Assembly (NCBI RefSeq): GCF_000284035.1
Contig: NC_016887.1
Coordinates: 4,030,001 to 4,094,000, forward strand
Source of the DNA: Nocardia cyriacigeorgica GUH-2
GTDB taxonomy: Bacteria > Actinomycetota > Actinomycetes > Mycobacteriales > Mycobacteriaceae
Length of the DNA stretch: 64,000 nt
Direction: 5' to 3'
Under the pieces are notes generated by a model. The model was not told where the DNA came from. It saw nothing but the letters and a program-made list of their open reading frames with translations, and did no database searches. The translations under genes and the position numbers were made by a program. Each line of letters opens with the position of its first letter. Within the stretch, counting starts at the first letter, position 1. Below, in pieces: positions 16,777 to 25,897 of this stretch.

Positions 16777-18534
16777 ATGTTCGCGGTGTGGACCTGGACC
16801 GGTCACGGTCCGGGACGCCCGCCGCGCGATCTCGGTGTACCGGCGGTGCAAGCCCTCGCCGTCCCCACCGGAACCGCCGCCCAGGCCGCCGCGGGCAGCG
16901 CGACCATCGAGGTCGCCGACGTCGACTGCACGCTGCTCGAACCCGGGGAGTTCGCCGCGGCGGATCTCCCCGAGCCCGATGCCTCGGTCGCGGCCTGGCG
17001 ACGCGCGCTCGCCGACGACATGTCCAGCGACATCCCACTCCCGCTCGCCGCGCACGCACTGCCGAACGCGACCGGCACCGCGATCGTCTCGGCCCACTTC
17101 GCCCGCACCGCGTGCACCGCCTCCCGAGCGGTCGCGAACGAACTGCGCGACACCCTCAAAGCCGATCTTCGCCCGTACCAGTCGCGTGGGGTGAGCTGGT
17201 TGCGCGCCGCTGTCGCCGAACACGGCGGCGCGGTGCTCGCCGATGAGATGGGCCTCGGTAAAACCGTGCAGACCATCGGTTTTCTGCTCGGCCGCGCCGA
17301 CGGACCGCAGCTGGTGGTGTGCCCGACCTCGCTGGTGGGCAACTGGGTCCACGAAATCCAGCGGTTCGCGCCGGGCCTGCACCCGGTCGCGTGGCGCGGT
17401 GGCGCGGTGGAGGCCGAGGCCGGCACGGTGGTCGTCGCCGGTTACCCGACCCTGCGGCTGCATGGCGCGGCGCTGCGCGAGATCCGCTGGGCCACTGCCG
17501 TCTTCGACGAGGCACAGGCGCTGAAGAACCCACGCACCCAGGTCTCCAAGGCGGCCCGCTCCCTCGACGCCGCCGCGACCGTGGCCCTGACCGGTACCCC
17601 GGTGGAGAACCACCTCGACGAGCTGTGGGCAGTGCTGAATCTGGTCGCGCCGCGGCTTTTCGGCCATCGCACCCAGTTCCGGCGCCGCTTCGCCCGCCCC
17701 ATCCAGGAAGGTTCGGCGAATGCGGCGGCCCGGCTGCGCGAGGCCATCGAACCGGTGCTGCTGGCCCGGCGCAAAGACCAGGTGGCGGCGTCGCTGCCGG
17801 CCAAGATCCACACCGACCTGCTCTGCGATCTGGCCGCCGAGCAGGAGCGGCTCTACGACCAGCTGCTCGACCGCGCCATCGACGACGGCTTCGGGCACGG
17901 CGCCCAACGCCAGAGCCGGGTGCTGGCCGCGCTCACCGGACTCAAGCAGGTGTGCAACCATCCCGGCCTGATCACCGGCGAGCTCGACGAGTTGGCCGGG
18001 CGATCCGGCAAGCTCGATCTGTGCACCGATATCGTGGCCAACAACCTCGATCTCGGCGCACCCACGCTGGTGTTCACCCAGTACCGCAAGACCGGCGAAC
18101 TGCTGGTGCGGCACTTCGCCGAGCAGTTCGGGGTGAGCGCACCGTTCTTCCACGGCGGGCTGAATCAGGCCGAACGCGCCCGGATCGTCAGCGAATTCCA
18201 GGCCGCCGACGGGCCGCCGGTGCTGATCCTGAGCCTGCGCGCGGCGGGCACCGGGCTCACGCTCACGCGCGCGGCCGACGTCATCCATTTCGATCGCTGG
18301 TGGAATCCGGCGGTGGAGGCCCAGGCCTCGGACCGGGCGCACCGGATCGGGCAGACCCGCACCGTCACCGTCACCACACTCACCTCGGGCACCACCGTCG
18401 AAGAACACATCGCCGCCATGCAACGGCGCAAATCGGCGCTGACCGATCTCGGCGATGCGGCCGGCATCGCCGAGCTGGCCCGCCTCGACGACGACCAGCT
18501 GATCGAGATCCTGCGCCGCAAACGGGAGAACTGA
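16777..18534 (+). CDS. SNF2-family DEAD/DEAH helicase-like ATPase
   Basis: A 585-residue SWI2/SNF2 ATPase. Walker A is in DEMGLGKT (about 154-161), the DEAQ box near 242, motif III as ALTGTP, and the C-terminal helicase domain holds HGGLNQAERARI, LSLRAAGTGLTLT and DRAHRIGQ. Such proteins translocate on double-stranded DNA or remodel protein-DNA complexes. The ATG at 16777 is used, but the conserved-looking TYLPDRNM sequence continues upstream to a possible CTG at 16738 with GAGGGG before it. The stop overlaps the start of the SWIM gene (TGATG). Confidence 0.92.
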   Translation: MFAVWTWTGHGPGRPPRDLGVPAVQALAVPTGTAAQAAAGSATIEVADVDCTLLEPGEFAAADLPEPDASVAAWRRALADDMSSDIPLPLAAHALPNATGTAIVSAHFARTACTASRAVANELRDTLKADLRPYQSRGVSWLRAAVAEHGGAVLADEMGLGKTVQTIGFLLGRADGPQLVVCPTSLVGNWVHEIQRFAPGLHPVAWRGGAVEAEAGTVVVAGYPTLRLHGAALREIRWATAVFDEAQALKNPRTQVSKAARSLDAAATVALTGTPVENHLDELWAVLNLVAPRLFGHRTQFRRRFARPIQEGSANAAARLREAIEPVLLARRKDQVAASLPAKIHTDLLCDLAAEQERLYDQLLDRAIDDGFGHGAQRQSRVLAALTGLKQVCNHPGLITGELDELAGRSGKLDLCTDIVANNLDLGAPTLVFTQYRKTGELLVRHFAEQFGVSAPFFHGGLNQAERARIVSEFQAADGPPVLILSLRAAGTGLTLTRAADVIHFDRWWNPAVEAQASDRAHRIGQTRTVTVTTLTSGTTVEEHIAAMQRRKSALTDLGDAAGIAELARLDDDQLIEILRRKREN

Positions 18535-19094
18535 TGGCCGACAACGAATTCGGATACACCCGCTGGGGCATGGACTGGGTGCGCCTGGCCGAACCGCTGC
18601 GCCAGACCCGGCCCGATCCACTGCTGCCACGGGCCCGCAGCCTCGCCCGTAATCACGGCGTGCAGGCCACCGTCACCGGCCGGATCATCAGGGCCCACAT
18701 CCATCGCGGCGGGCAGGCCTCGGTGACGCATGTGGAGGTGGCGCCGATGCCGCGGCCCACCATCGACGCCATCGCCGCGATCGTCGGCACCGATCCGGTG
18801 ACGCTCACCGATGAAATGCACCGCGCCGTCGTCGCCGCGGACATCACCCCCGCACCGCCCCTGGTGGCCGTCGACTGTTCGTGCTCGGCACGCTCGGACC
18901 GGTGCGTGCATGTGCTGGCCGTGCTCTACGACATGGCCCGCCGCGTCGACGAATCCCCGCGGCTGGCTCTCGATATCCAGGGCTACTTCACCGGCGCGGA
19001 CGTCCCGGCGGGCGCGCAGACCGCCGCGGAACCGGCACGATGGATTCCGATCAACACCCTCGACCCGGTCGGGTGGTTCGCGGTGCCCAGCTGA
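18534..19094 (+). CDS. SWIM zinc-finger protein
   Basis: A 186-residue protein with a SWIM zinc finger, CSC..(6)..CVH at about 120-131 (DCSCSARSDRCVH). SWIM fingers bind nucleic acid or proteins and in bacteria are often encoded beside or fused to SNF2 ATPases. The one-base overlap with the preceding gene shows that the two are made together and probably act as a complex on DNA. The biological process is not known. Confidence 0.88.
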   Translation: MADNEFGYTRWGMDWVRLAEPLRQTRPDPLLPRARSLARNHGVQATVTGRIIRAHIHRGGQASVTHVEVAPMPRPTIDAIAAIVGTDPVTLTDEMHRAVVAADITPAPPLVAVDCSCSARSDRCVHVLAVLYDMARRVDESPRLALDIQGYFTGADVPAGAQTAAEPARWIPINTLDPVGWFAVPS

Positions 19095-19179
19095 GCTGCG
19101 CGGGCCGATCCGTCTCCGGCACCGTGGCCGGGGCAAGCGAACCAGCGAAGGGAGCCCGCGCCAGCGCGGCGAATGCGGA

Positions 19180-19743
19180 TCAGGCCGGTTTGCGAGCGCG
19201 GAAGCGGAAACTGCTCGCACCGGTGTCGATGTCGACGTCGGTGAAGCCGACCCGGGTCAGCCGCTGCGGCGCGGCCTCGGGCGGCACCGGCACACAGGTA
19301 TCGCCGAGATGGATCAACCGGAACGCCCGGCTGTCGAGACCGTCGCTGCCGGCGAACACACCACCGGGCCGCAATACCCGCAACGCCTCGGCGAAGACCG
19401 CGTCCTGCCGCTGGGCCGACGGCACGTGATGGAGCATGGTGAAACAGACGACCGCGTCGAAACTGTTGTCCGGTAACGGCATATCCGCGCCGTCGCCGGT
19501 GATCACCGTCATCGCCGTGCCGTGCCGGTCGCGCAGCCGATCCGCGAGCGCCGCGTCGATCTCCACACCGGTCAGCGTGCCGCTACGCGTGCGCAGAGCG
19601 TTCACATTCGCGCCGTACCCCGGGCCGATCTCAAGGGTATCGCCGCCGAGTTCGAGCCCCGACAGCGCCCACGGCACGATCCGGGTCGCGCTGGCGCGCT
19701 CCCACAGCGCGGATCGGCAGAGCATTCGGTGCACGAGGTTCAT
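19180..19743 (-). CDS. class I SAM-dependent methyltransferase
   Basis: A 187-residue enzyme with the Methyltransf_11 fold: motif I LEIGPGYGANV (about 37-47), the acidic VEID after strand 2, GDGADMPLPDNSFD, and the CFTMLHHVPS stretch. ATG at 19743 is chosen because GTGAGG lies at a good distance; an in-frame start 13 codons upstream is less likely. Substrate unknown. It is divergent from an AraC-type regulator with only 60 bases between the starts, so it may be that regulator's target. Confidence 0.88.
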   Translation of the reverse strand: MNLVHRMLCRSALWERASATRIVPWALSGLELGGDTLEIGPGYGANVNALRTRSGTLTGVEIDAALADRLRDRHGTAMTVITGDGADMPLPDNSFDAVVCFTMLHHVPSAQRQDAVFAEALRVLRPGGVFAGSDGLDSRAFRLIHLGDTCVPVPPEAAPQRLTRVGFTDVDIDTGASSFRFRARKPA

Positions 19744-19803
19744 CGCTATGACCTCACGGTAGGAATCCCGGCGCGCCGCCACGACCGGCTACGGTGACAA
19801 CCT

Positions 19804-20571
19804 GTGTCGCAAGACGGACAACCGGTGGTGATGCCGGCCGCCCCCGGCGCGACGGCCATGGTGCTGGGCGGGGGCGCGTTGCCACGCGGGCACTGGTTCC
19901 CGCTGCATCAACATCCCCAGCACCAGATCGCCTGGGCGGCAAGCGGTGTGCTCACCGTCGAAACCGCGGGCGGACGCTGGATCCTGCCGACGACGCGCGC
20001 GCTGTGGATTCCCGCCGGAACCGCACATCGCACCGGAACCGCCGAGGGTGCGGATATGCGCGGCATCTTCATCGAGCCGGACCGCTGCCCCTTCGCCTTT
20101 TCGGCACCGTCGATGCTGCGGGTCACCCGGTTGATCCGGGAGCTGTTCGAACACCTCAGCGCCGCCACGATCGAGCCGCCCCGGCGCGCGCGGGCCGAGG
20201 CGACGGTCTTCGACCTGCTGGAACCGGTGGCCGTGATACCGGTCGGCGCCACCCCGCCCAGCGACCCCCGCGCCGCCGACGTCGCCGCGGCCCTACTGCG
20301 CGATCCGGCCGACCCGCGGACCCTGGACGAATTCGCCACCGCCGTCGCCACCAGCGCCCGCACTTTGGCCCGAGCGTTCACCGCCGAGACCGGAATGACC
20401 GTCGGCCAGTGGCGGACTCAGATCCGCCTGGCCGCCTCGCTGCCGCTGCTGGCCGAAGGCCTGCCGGTGTCCCGGGTTGCCGGGCGGGTCGGCTACGGCA
20501 CCACCAGTGCCTACGTCGCCGCGTTCCGCCGCACCGTCGGCGTCTCGCCCGGGCGGTATTTCGCGGAGTGA
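19804..20571 (+). CDS. AraC family regulator with N-terminal cupin
   Basis: A 255-residue regulator. The N-terminal cupin (about 15-95) has the metal-site-like HWFPLHQHPQHQ run; the C-terminal AraC domain (about 160-255) has two helix-turn-helix motifs ending in RVGYGTTSAYVAAFRRTVG and GVSPGRYF. The GTG start has TACGGT eight bases upstream. It is divergent from the methyltransferase, and its stop abuts the stop of the SDR on the other strand. Confidence 0.93.
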   Translation: MSQDGQPVVMPAAPGATAMVLGGGALPRGHWFPLHQHPQHQIAWAASGVLTVETAGGRWILPTTRALWIPAGTAHRTGTAEGADMRGIFIEPDRCPFAFSAPSMLRVTRLIRELFEHLSAATIEPPRRARAEATVFDLLEPVAVIPVGATPPSDPRAADVAAALLRDPADPRTLDEFATAVATSARTLARAFTAETGMTVGQWRTQIRLAASLPLLAEGLPVSRVAGRVGYGTTSAYVAAFRRTVGVSPGRYFAE

Positions 20572-21312
20572 TCAGGCGTTGGTGCCGCCGTCGACGGTGA
20601 GGAACGCGCCGGAGATGCTGCGTCCGGACGGACCGGCCAGGAAGGCTACGGTGGCGGCGATGTCCTCGGCGCCACCGAATCGGCCGAGCGCGTTATGGGT
20701 GAGCTGGTCCGGCGCGTGCTCACCGTCGGCGGGGTTCATGTCGGTGTCGGTGGGGCCGGGCTGCACGAGGTTGACGGTGATGCCGCGCGGACCCAGTTCG
20801 CGGGCAAGGGCTTTGGTGTAGCCGTTGAGCGCCGATTTGCTCAGGTTGTACAGGCTCAGCCCGCCGAACAGCGCCCGCTCGGACAAGTTGGAACCGATGC
20901 TGATGATGCGCCCGCCTTCCCCCATGTGCTCGAGCGCCGCTTGCCCCGCGACGAACGCCGCGCGCGCGTGCACGTTCAACGCCCGGTCGATCTCCTCGAG
21001 GGTGAATTCCTGATACGGCTTGCTGGGGAAGATGCCCGCGTTGTTGACCAGGATGTCGAGCCCGCCCAGCTCGGCCGCGGTCCGATGCACCGCGGCCACC
21101 ACCGCGGTGGCGTCGGCGCTGTCGGCCTGTATCGCGATGGCTCGCCGGCCCAGCGCCTCGATCTCGGCAACCACGGCCTTGGCCTGCTGTTCGGCGTGCT
21201 GGTAGGTGACGGCCACGTCCGCACCACCGGCGGCCAGCTCCCGCGCGATGGCCGCGCCGATCCCACGGCTACCTCCGGTCACCAGTGCCACCGTTGCGTC
21301 CAGATCCGGCAT
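20572..21312 (-). CDS. SDR family oxidoreductase
   Basis: A 246-residue short-chain dehydrogenase/reductase. Cofactor motif TGGSRGIG (about 12-19), the NNAG motif in ILVNNAG, catalytic Ser and YNLSK near 140-160, and a C-terminal GRSISGAFLTVDGG. The first basic residues after the Gly motif and the Thr/Tyr-rich loop suggest NADPH use. Substrate unknown. It is divergent from a TetR regulator and has a good vegetative promoter overlapped by a palindromic operator, so it is very probably repressed by that regulator and induced by a toxic carbonyl or similar ligand. Confidence 0.93.
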   Translation of the reverse strand: MPDLDATVALVTGGSRGIGAAIARELAAGGADVAVTYQHAEQQAKAVVAEIEALGRRAIAIQADSADATAVVAAVHRTAAELGGLDILVNNAGIFPSKPYQEFTLEEIDRALNVHARAAFVAGQAALEHMGEGGRIISIGSNLSERALFGGLSLYNLSKSALNGYTKALARELGPRGITVNLVQPGPTDTDMNPADGEHAPDQLTHNALGRFGGAEDIAATVAFLAGPSGRSISGAFLTVDGGTNA

Positions 21313-21323
21313 GAGCTTCCTCC

Positions 21324-21400
21324 ATTTATGTGTCGATCAGTACATAAATAGCTAAGCCCACGGGACACCCGCCGTCAAGAGGTATATTTAACGATCGACA
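21324..21400. promoter_or_regulatory. two operator sites for the divergent TetR regulator
   Basis: Site 1 has inverted arms ATTTATGT (21324-21331) and ACATAAAT (21342-21349) and sits over the SDR start of transcription. Site 2 (about 21383-21400) ends in GATCGACA, the reverse of TGTCGATC found inside site 1 (21331-21338), and overlaps the TetR gene's own TATATT box. Confidence 0.65.
21349..21378 (-). promoter_or_regulatory. promoter of the SDR gene
   Basis: On the minus strand TTGACG (21378-21373) and TAGCTA (21354-21349) are separated by 18 bases. This is one of the best vegetative promoters in the window. Confidence 0.65.
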
Positions 21401-21415
21401 CAGAAAGGTTTCGCC

Positions 21416-22027
21416 ATGGCAGAACGAGGACGTCCGCGCGCCTTCGACCGCGATGTCGCGCTGCGCCGCGCCATGGAGGTGTTCTGGGAGCACGGCTACG
21501 AAGGCGCGTCGATGACCGATCTCACCTCCGCCATGGGCATCAACTCCCCCAGCCTGTACGCCGCCTTCGGCGGTAAGGAGGCGCTGTTCCGGGAAGCGAT
21601 CGAACTCTACGGCCGCAGCGAGGGCGGGCTCACCGCCCGCGCCCTGCGCGAAGAACCCACCGCCCGCGCCGCGATCGAGGCGATGCTGCGCGACAACGCT
21701 GCGGCCTACACCGCGCCCGATAAACCGCACGGTTGCATGGTCGTGCTCGCTGGCTCCACCTACACCACCCGCACCGAATCGATTCGCGAATTCCTGGTCG
21801 GCAAGCGGCAACAGACCAGCGCCGACATCCGGGCCCGGCTCGACCGCGGTGTCCGCGAGGGCGATCTGCCCGCGGGCACTGATACCGCCGAATTGGCCGG
21901 GTTCTACACCACCGTGCTCTACGGCCTGTCGATCCAGGCGCGTGACGGCGCGGGCCCCGACGACCTCATGCGCGCCATCGACCGCGCCATGGCGGCGTGG
22001 CCGGCCACCGAACCCGCCGCGAACTGA
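21416..22027 (+). CDS. TetR/AcrR family regulator
   Basis: A 203-residue repressor. It opens with the common MAERGRPRAFDRD lead, has the helix-turn-helix around 30-55 (TDLTSAMGINSPSLYAAFGGK) and a C-terminal domain with a conserved HGCMVVLA segment that is typical of the subfamily controlling neighbouring SDR or oxidoreductase genes. AGAAAGG lies upstream of the ATG. Operators in the intergenic region suggest autoregulation. Confidence 0.94.
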   Translation: MAERGRPRAFDRDVALRRAMEVFWEHGYEGASMTDLTSAMGINSPSLYAAFGGKEALFREAIELYGRSEGGLTARALREEPTARAAIEAMLRDNAAAYTAPDKPHGCMVVLAGSTYTTRTESIREFLVGKRQQTSADIRARLDRGVREGDLPAGTDTAELAGFYTTVLYGLSIQARDGAGPDDLMRAIDRAMAAWPATEPAAN

Positions 22028-22045
22028 TCACGGCGGCGGGCGAAT

Positions 22046-23770
22046 TCACATGCGGCGCAGGGCCGCGATCCGCTCGCCCAGCTGCTCGGCACTCGCCAGC
22101 GCTGTCGGCGGGCCACCGCACTGGCGGCGCAGCTCACCGTGGATCACGCCGTGCGGCTTGCCGGTGCGGTGATGATGCATGGCCACCAGGCTGTTGAGTT
22201 CGCGGCGTAGCTCACCGAGCCGGTCGGCGGTGGCCACCCGCTCGGCCGCACCGGACGCCTGCGGGGCGGGTTCGGCCGTCGCGACCGGCGCCCGCTCGGC
22301 GATCTGGCGGGCCTGACGCTCGCGCAGCAGCGCGCGCATCTGCTCGGCGTCGAGCAGGCCCGGGATGCCGAGATAGTCGGCTTCCTCGGCGCTTCCGGCG
22401 AAGGTCGCGGTGCCGAAGGACGATCCGTCGTAGATAACCTGGTCCAGTTCGGCGTCGGCGGCCAGGGCGACGAAGGGCTTCTCGTCCTCGCCCGGCTCGT
22501 CCTTCTGCTTGTTGGCATCGATGAGCAGTTCGTCGTCGAGGCCGTCCTTTTCCCGGTGCGGCTTGCCGATGACGTGATCGCGCTGCAACTCCAGCTGCGC
22601 GGCCAGATCCAGCAGCACCGGCACCGACGGCAGGAACACGCTCGCGGCCTCACCGGGCCTGCGCGCACGCACGAACCGGCCGATCGCCTGCGCGAAGTAC
22701 AGCGGGGTGGAGGCGCTGGTGGCGTACACGCCCACCGCCAGTCGCGGCACGTCGACGCCCTCGGACACCATACGCACCGCCACCATCCACGGCTGGGTGC
22801 CCGCACTGAACTCACCGATGCGCGCCGAGGAGGACGGATCGTCGGACAGCACCAGCACCGGCGGGGTGCCGGTGAGATGCTCGAGCAGTTCGGCGTAGGC
22901 GCGGGCGCGTTCCTGATCGGTCGCGATCACCAGCCCACCGGCGTCGGGCATCCCGGAGGACCGCAACTGGCCCAGCCGCATGTCGGCGGCCCGCAGCACC
23001 GCCGACATCCAGTCGCCGGCCGGGTCGAGCGCGGTCCGCCAGGCCCGCGCGGTCTGTTCTGCGTTCAGCGGCTCACCGAGGCGTGCGGAGTACTCCTCCC
23101 CGGCGCTGTCACGCCAGTGCGCCTCACCGGAGTAGGCGAGGAACACCACCGGGCGCACGACGCCGTCGGCCAGCGCGTCGGCATAGCCGTAGGAGTGGTC
23201 GGCGCGCGAGCGCGGGAAGCCGGCCTCGTCGGGTTCGTAGGTGACGAACGGGATCTGGCTGTCGTCGCTGCGGAACGGGGTACCGGTGAGCGCGAGCCTG
23301 CGGGTGGCGTCGCCGAAGGCCTCGGCCACCGCATCACCCCAGGACTTCGCGTCGCCGGCGTGGTGGATCTCGTCCAGGATCACCAGGGTGCGGCGGTTCT
23401 CGGTGCGCACCCGATGCCGGGACGGATGCGAGGCGACCTGCGCGTAGGTGACCACCACACCGTGATAGTCACCGGAGGTGCCGCCGGTGCTGTTGGAGAA
23501 GCGCGAATCCAGCGCGATCCCGGCCCTGGCCGCCGACTGCGCCCACTGATGCTTGAGGTGCTCGGTGGGTGCGACCACGGTGATCTGGTCGACGGTGCGG
23601 TCGGCCAGCAACTCCGCGGCGACCCGCAGTGCGAAGGTGGTCTTACCCGCGCCCGGCGTGGCGACCGCGAGGAAGTCACGAGGTTTTGTCGCAAGGTATT
23701 TGGTGAGCGCACGGCGCTGCCAGGCGCGTAGCGCTCCTCCCGCCGCAGTGGCGCCACCCGAACCTGTCAC
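22046..23770 (-). CDS. DEXH-box helicase (ComF-A/XPB-like ATP-dependent helicase)
   Basis: A 574-residue superfamily 2 helicase. Walker A is ATPGAGKT (about 37-44), the DEIHH box follows (LVILDEIHHAGD), then LTGTPFRSD (motif III), and the C-terminal domain holds VSEGVDVPRL and QAIGRFVRARR (motifs V and VI). The last 100 residues are charged and include a Pro/Ala linker. The start is uncertain: GTG at 23770 begins the conserved part and has TAGTGT eight bases upstream; a longer frame runs to 23845. Role probably in DNA repair or RNA handling; no partner is adjacent. Confidence 0.88.
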   Translation of the reverse strand: MTGSGGATAAGGALRAWQRRALTKYLATKPRDFLAVATPGAGKTTFALRVAAELLADRTVDQITVVAPTEHLKHQWAQSAARAGIALDSRFSNSTGGTSGDYHGVVVTYAQVASHPSRHRVRTENRRTLVILDEIHHAGDAKSWGDAVAEAFGDATRRLALTGTPFRSDDSQIPFVTYEPDEAGFPRSRADHSYGYADALADGVVRPVVFLAYSGEAHWRDSAGEEYSARLGEPLNAEQTARAWRTALDPAGDWMSAVLRAADMRLGQLRSSGMPDAGGLVIATDQERARAYAELLEHLTGTPPVLVLSDDPSSSARIGEFSAGTQPWMVAVRMVSEGVDVPRLAVGVYATSASTPLYFAQAIGRFVRARRPGEAASVFLPSVPVLLDLAAQLELQRDHVIGKPHREKDGLDDELLIDANKQKDEPGEDEKPFVALAADAELDQVIYDGSSFGTATFAGSAEEADYLGIPGLLDAEQMRALLRERQARQIAERAPVATAEPAPQASGAAERVATADRLGELRRELNSLVAMHHHRTGKPHGVIHGELRRQCGGPPTALASAEQLGERIAALRRM

Positions 23771-23937
23771 GGAAGCCAACACTAACGGTCCGGGGCCGCC
23801 AGTCGCCAAACCGACGCGGCGGGCGCGACCGGCGTCACAACACACACCCGGGTAACCAGCGGTTCACCTGCTGCCCGCCGACACGATGCCGGACCGGTCC
23901 GGCCGAGACGGCGCCGGTGCGCGATGCTTGTCACACC

Positions 23938-25065
23938 ATGAGCAACCCGTCAGGCACTCGCGCGAGCGCGGCCGCCCTCGCGCGCCGCGCCGCCGCCGGG
24001 GCGGCGCATGCGGGCACGCAGACCGGGCGACTGGTGGCCCGGGTCGCGGTGAAGGCCTGGCAGGATTCGATCTTCGCCAAGTCCGCGGCGGCGGCGTTCT
24101 GGCAGACCATGTCGCTGGCGCCGTTGTTGCTGGGCGTTCTCGGCAGCCTCGGCTATGTCGGCGGCTGGTTCGGCCCCGACACCGTCGAGATCGTCGAATC
24201 CAAGATCCTGACCTTCAGCCGGGACCTGTTCAACCCGACGGTGGTGCACGATCTCATCGAACCCACCGTCCGCGATGTGCTGGGCCAGGGCCGCGCGGCC
24301 TTCGTCTCGGTGGGTTTCGTGCTGTCGCTGTGGGCGGGTTCCTCGGCCATGGCCACCTTCGTCGACGCGATCGTGGAGGCCCACGACCAGCAGGACGCCC
24401 GCCATCCGGTCTGGCAGCGAATCTTCGCGCTGCTGTTGTATGTGCAGTTCCTGGTGGCGGCGGTGTTCATCCTGCCGTTGATCGCGCTGGGCCCGGCCCT
24501 GATCGGGCGCGCGCTGCCCGACGGCTGGCGCGAACCCGGGCTGCGGTTGATCGACGCGTTCTACTACCCGGGCGTCGGCCTGCTGCTGATGGTGGGGTTG
24601 ACCACGCTGTACAAGCTGGCCCTGCACACCTCGCTGCCGTGGCATCGGCTCTTTGGTGGCGCGCTGGTGGCGGGCGTGTTCTTCATGGCGGCCAGTGAGG
24701 GGCTGCGCCGGTATCTGGGCTGGGTCACCCGCACCGGCGTCAGCTACGGCGCGCTCGCGACGCCGATCGCGTTCCTGCTGTTCACGTTCTTCCTGGCGTT
24801 CGCCGTCATCGTGGGGGCGGAGTTCAACGCGGCGGTGCAGGAGTTCTGGCCGGCCCGGGCCACCCGGGTGGAGCAGGTGAAGGCCTGGCTGGCCGAGCAG
24901 GTGCGTGGCGATTCCGCAGCGCCGGCCGGGGACACGATGGGCGCCTCGGCCGGTATCGAACCGGCATGGGCGCAGCAGCCGCCCGGGCCGGGCACCGACG
25001 ACGAGATGCACGGCCCACCGCCGCTGGACAAACCGCAACCCTCGCGCACCGGGCCCGAACCCTGA
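23938..25065 (+). CDS. YihY/BrkB family membrane protein
   Basis: A 375-residue membrane protein of the YihY/virulence factor BrkB family, with six transmembrane helices after a basic Ala-rich N-terminus and an amphipathic segment. The conserved block WQTMSLAPLLLGVLGSLGYVGGWFG and later SVGFVLSLWAGSSAM are typical. The cytoplasmic tail (about 315-375) is Pro/Gly-rich and variable. The mycobacterial counterpart at this place is Rv2707. The family's function is not firmly known; it was once misnamed ribonuclease BN. Confidence 0.9.
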   Translation: MSNPSGTRASAAALARRAAAGAAHAGTQTGRLVARVAVKAWQDSIFAKSAAAAFWQTMSLAPLLLGVLGSLGYVGGWFGPDTVEIVESKILTFSRDLFNPTVVHDLIEPTVRDVLGQGRAAFVSVGFVLSLWAGSSAMATFVDAIVEAHDQQDARHPVWQRIFALLLYVQFLVAAVFILPLIALGPALIGRALPDGWREPGLRLIDAFYYPGVGLLLMVGLTTLYKLALHTSLPWHRLFGGALVAGVFFMAASEGLRRYLGWVTRTGVSYGALATPIAFLLFTFFLAFAVIVGAEFNAAVQEFWPARATRVEQVKAWLAEQVRGDSAAPAGDTMGASAGIEPAWAQQPPGPGTDDEMHGPPPLDKPQPSRTGPEP

Positions 25066-25095
25066 CCGACGGCGGCGCGAGGGGCAGCAGAGCTG

Positions 25096-25332
25096 TCAGT
25101 CGCCCTTACGCAGCTGCTCGTAGACCTTCTTGCATTCCGGGCACACCGGAGAGCCGGGCTTGGGCGAGCGGGTCACCGGGAACACCTCACCGCACAGCGC
25201 GACGACATGAGTGCCCATGACCGCGCTTTCGGCGATCTTGTCCTTCTTCACGTAGTGGAAGAACTTCGGGGTGTCCTCGCCGGTCGACTCGTCGGTGGTC
25301 GTATCGGGGCGAACCAGAGTGTCGGTACTCAC
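25096..25332 (-). CDS. DUF3039 protein
   Basis: A 78-residue protein of the DUF3039 family (Rv2708c position). It has a Thr/Asp-rich start, then the conserved FFHYVKKDKIAESAVMG and ALCGEVFPVTRSPKPGSPVCPECK, where one Cys and a CPEC pair may bind zinc. GTG at 25332 is used; an ATG three codons further upstream is an alternative. Function unknown. It converges on yihY and is divergent from DUF3099. Confidence 0.88.
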   Translation of the reverse strand: MSTDTLVRPDTTTDESTGEDTPKFFHYVKKDKIAESAVMGTHVVALCGEVFPVTRSPKPGSPVCPECKKVYEQLRKGD

Positions 25333-25414
25333 GCCTTCCATGATGCCGCATCCCGTCCCCGGCGTCGTGACCACCGGGTGTGCGCCCCGTTCCCGACAGT
25401 GGAAGACTCGGGGT

Positions 25415-25828
25415 ATGCAGCAGCACGGCGATTCTTCCGACGAGAGCGTCGGCCGTGACGACCCGACCGGCGCGCCGATGCCGCCCCGGCCCCGCCGTTC
25501 TGCCGGCTACTTCCCCGGAGACGACAAACACCCGGTACTGATCACCGAGGCGGCGCCCTCGCTCGAAGATCAGCATCGCGCTCGGGTCCGCCGCTATCTG
25601 ATGATCATGTCCTTCCGCATTCCGGCGCTGATCCTGGCGGCGATCGCCTACAGCGCGTTCAGCAATGCGCTGATCTCGATCCTGATCATCGTCGCCTCGA
25701 TTCCGCTGCCCTGGATCGCGGTGCTGATCGCCAACGACCGCCCGCCGCGCGACAAGAACGAACCCAGTCGCTGGGATCGGCCGCGGCCGGCGCTGGAATC
25801 GCGACCGCACAACGCCATCGACGGCTGA
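25415..25828 (+). CDS. DUF3099 membrane protein
   Basis: A 137-residue protein: acidic/polar N-terminus with a conserved HPVLITEAAPS segment, then two transmembrane helices (about 65-105) and a short basic, Arg/Pro-rich tail. It matches DUF3099, whose mycobacterial member (Rv2709) lies just before sigB as here. Function unknown; a role as small envelope protein is likely. Confidence 0.87.
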   Translation: MQQHGDSSDESVGRDDPTGAPMPPRPRRSAGYFPGDDKHPVLITEAAPSLEDQHRARVRRYLMIMSFRIPALILAAIAYSAFSNALISILIIVASIPLPWIAVLIANDRPPRDKNEPSRWDRPRPALESRPHNAIDG

Positions 25829-25885
25829 CCGGCACGACACCCGCCGTTCGCGGGTATCGGCGCAGGCCGCGCCGCGGCGCGGTGG

Positions 25886-25891
25886 CAGAGT
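25886..25891 (+). promoter_or_regulatory. -10-like box of a probable leaderless promoter
   Basis: CAGAGT, six bases, then the GTG start of the methyltransferase at 25898; no Shine-Dalgarno sequence is present. Confidence 0.4.
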
Positions 25892-25897
25892 ACCGAT

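Noticed and set aside
16210..18630. Long open frame on the minus strand (about 800 codons) opposite the SNF2 gene
   Set aside because: High GC keeps antisense frames open; the plus-strand frame has all SNF2 motifs, and the antisense product has no recognisable domain.
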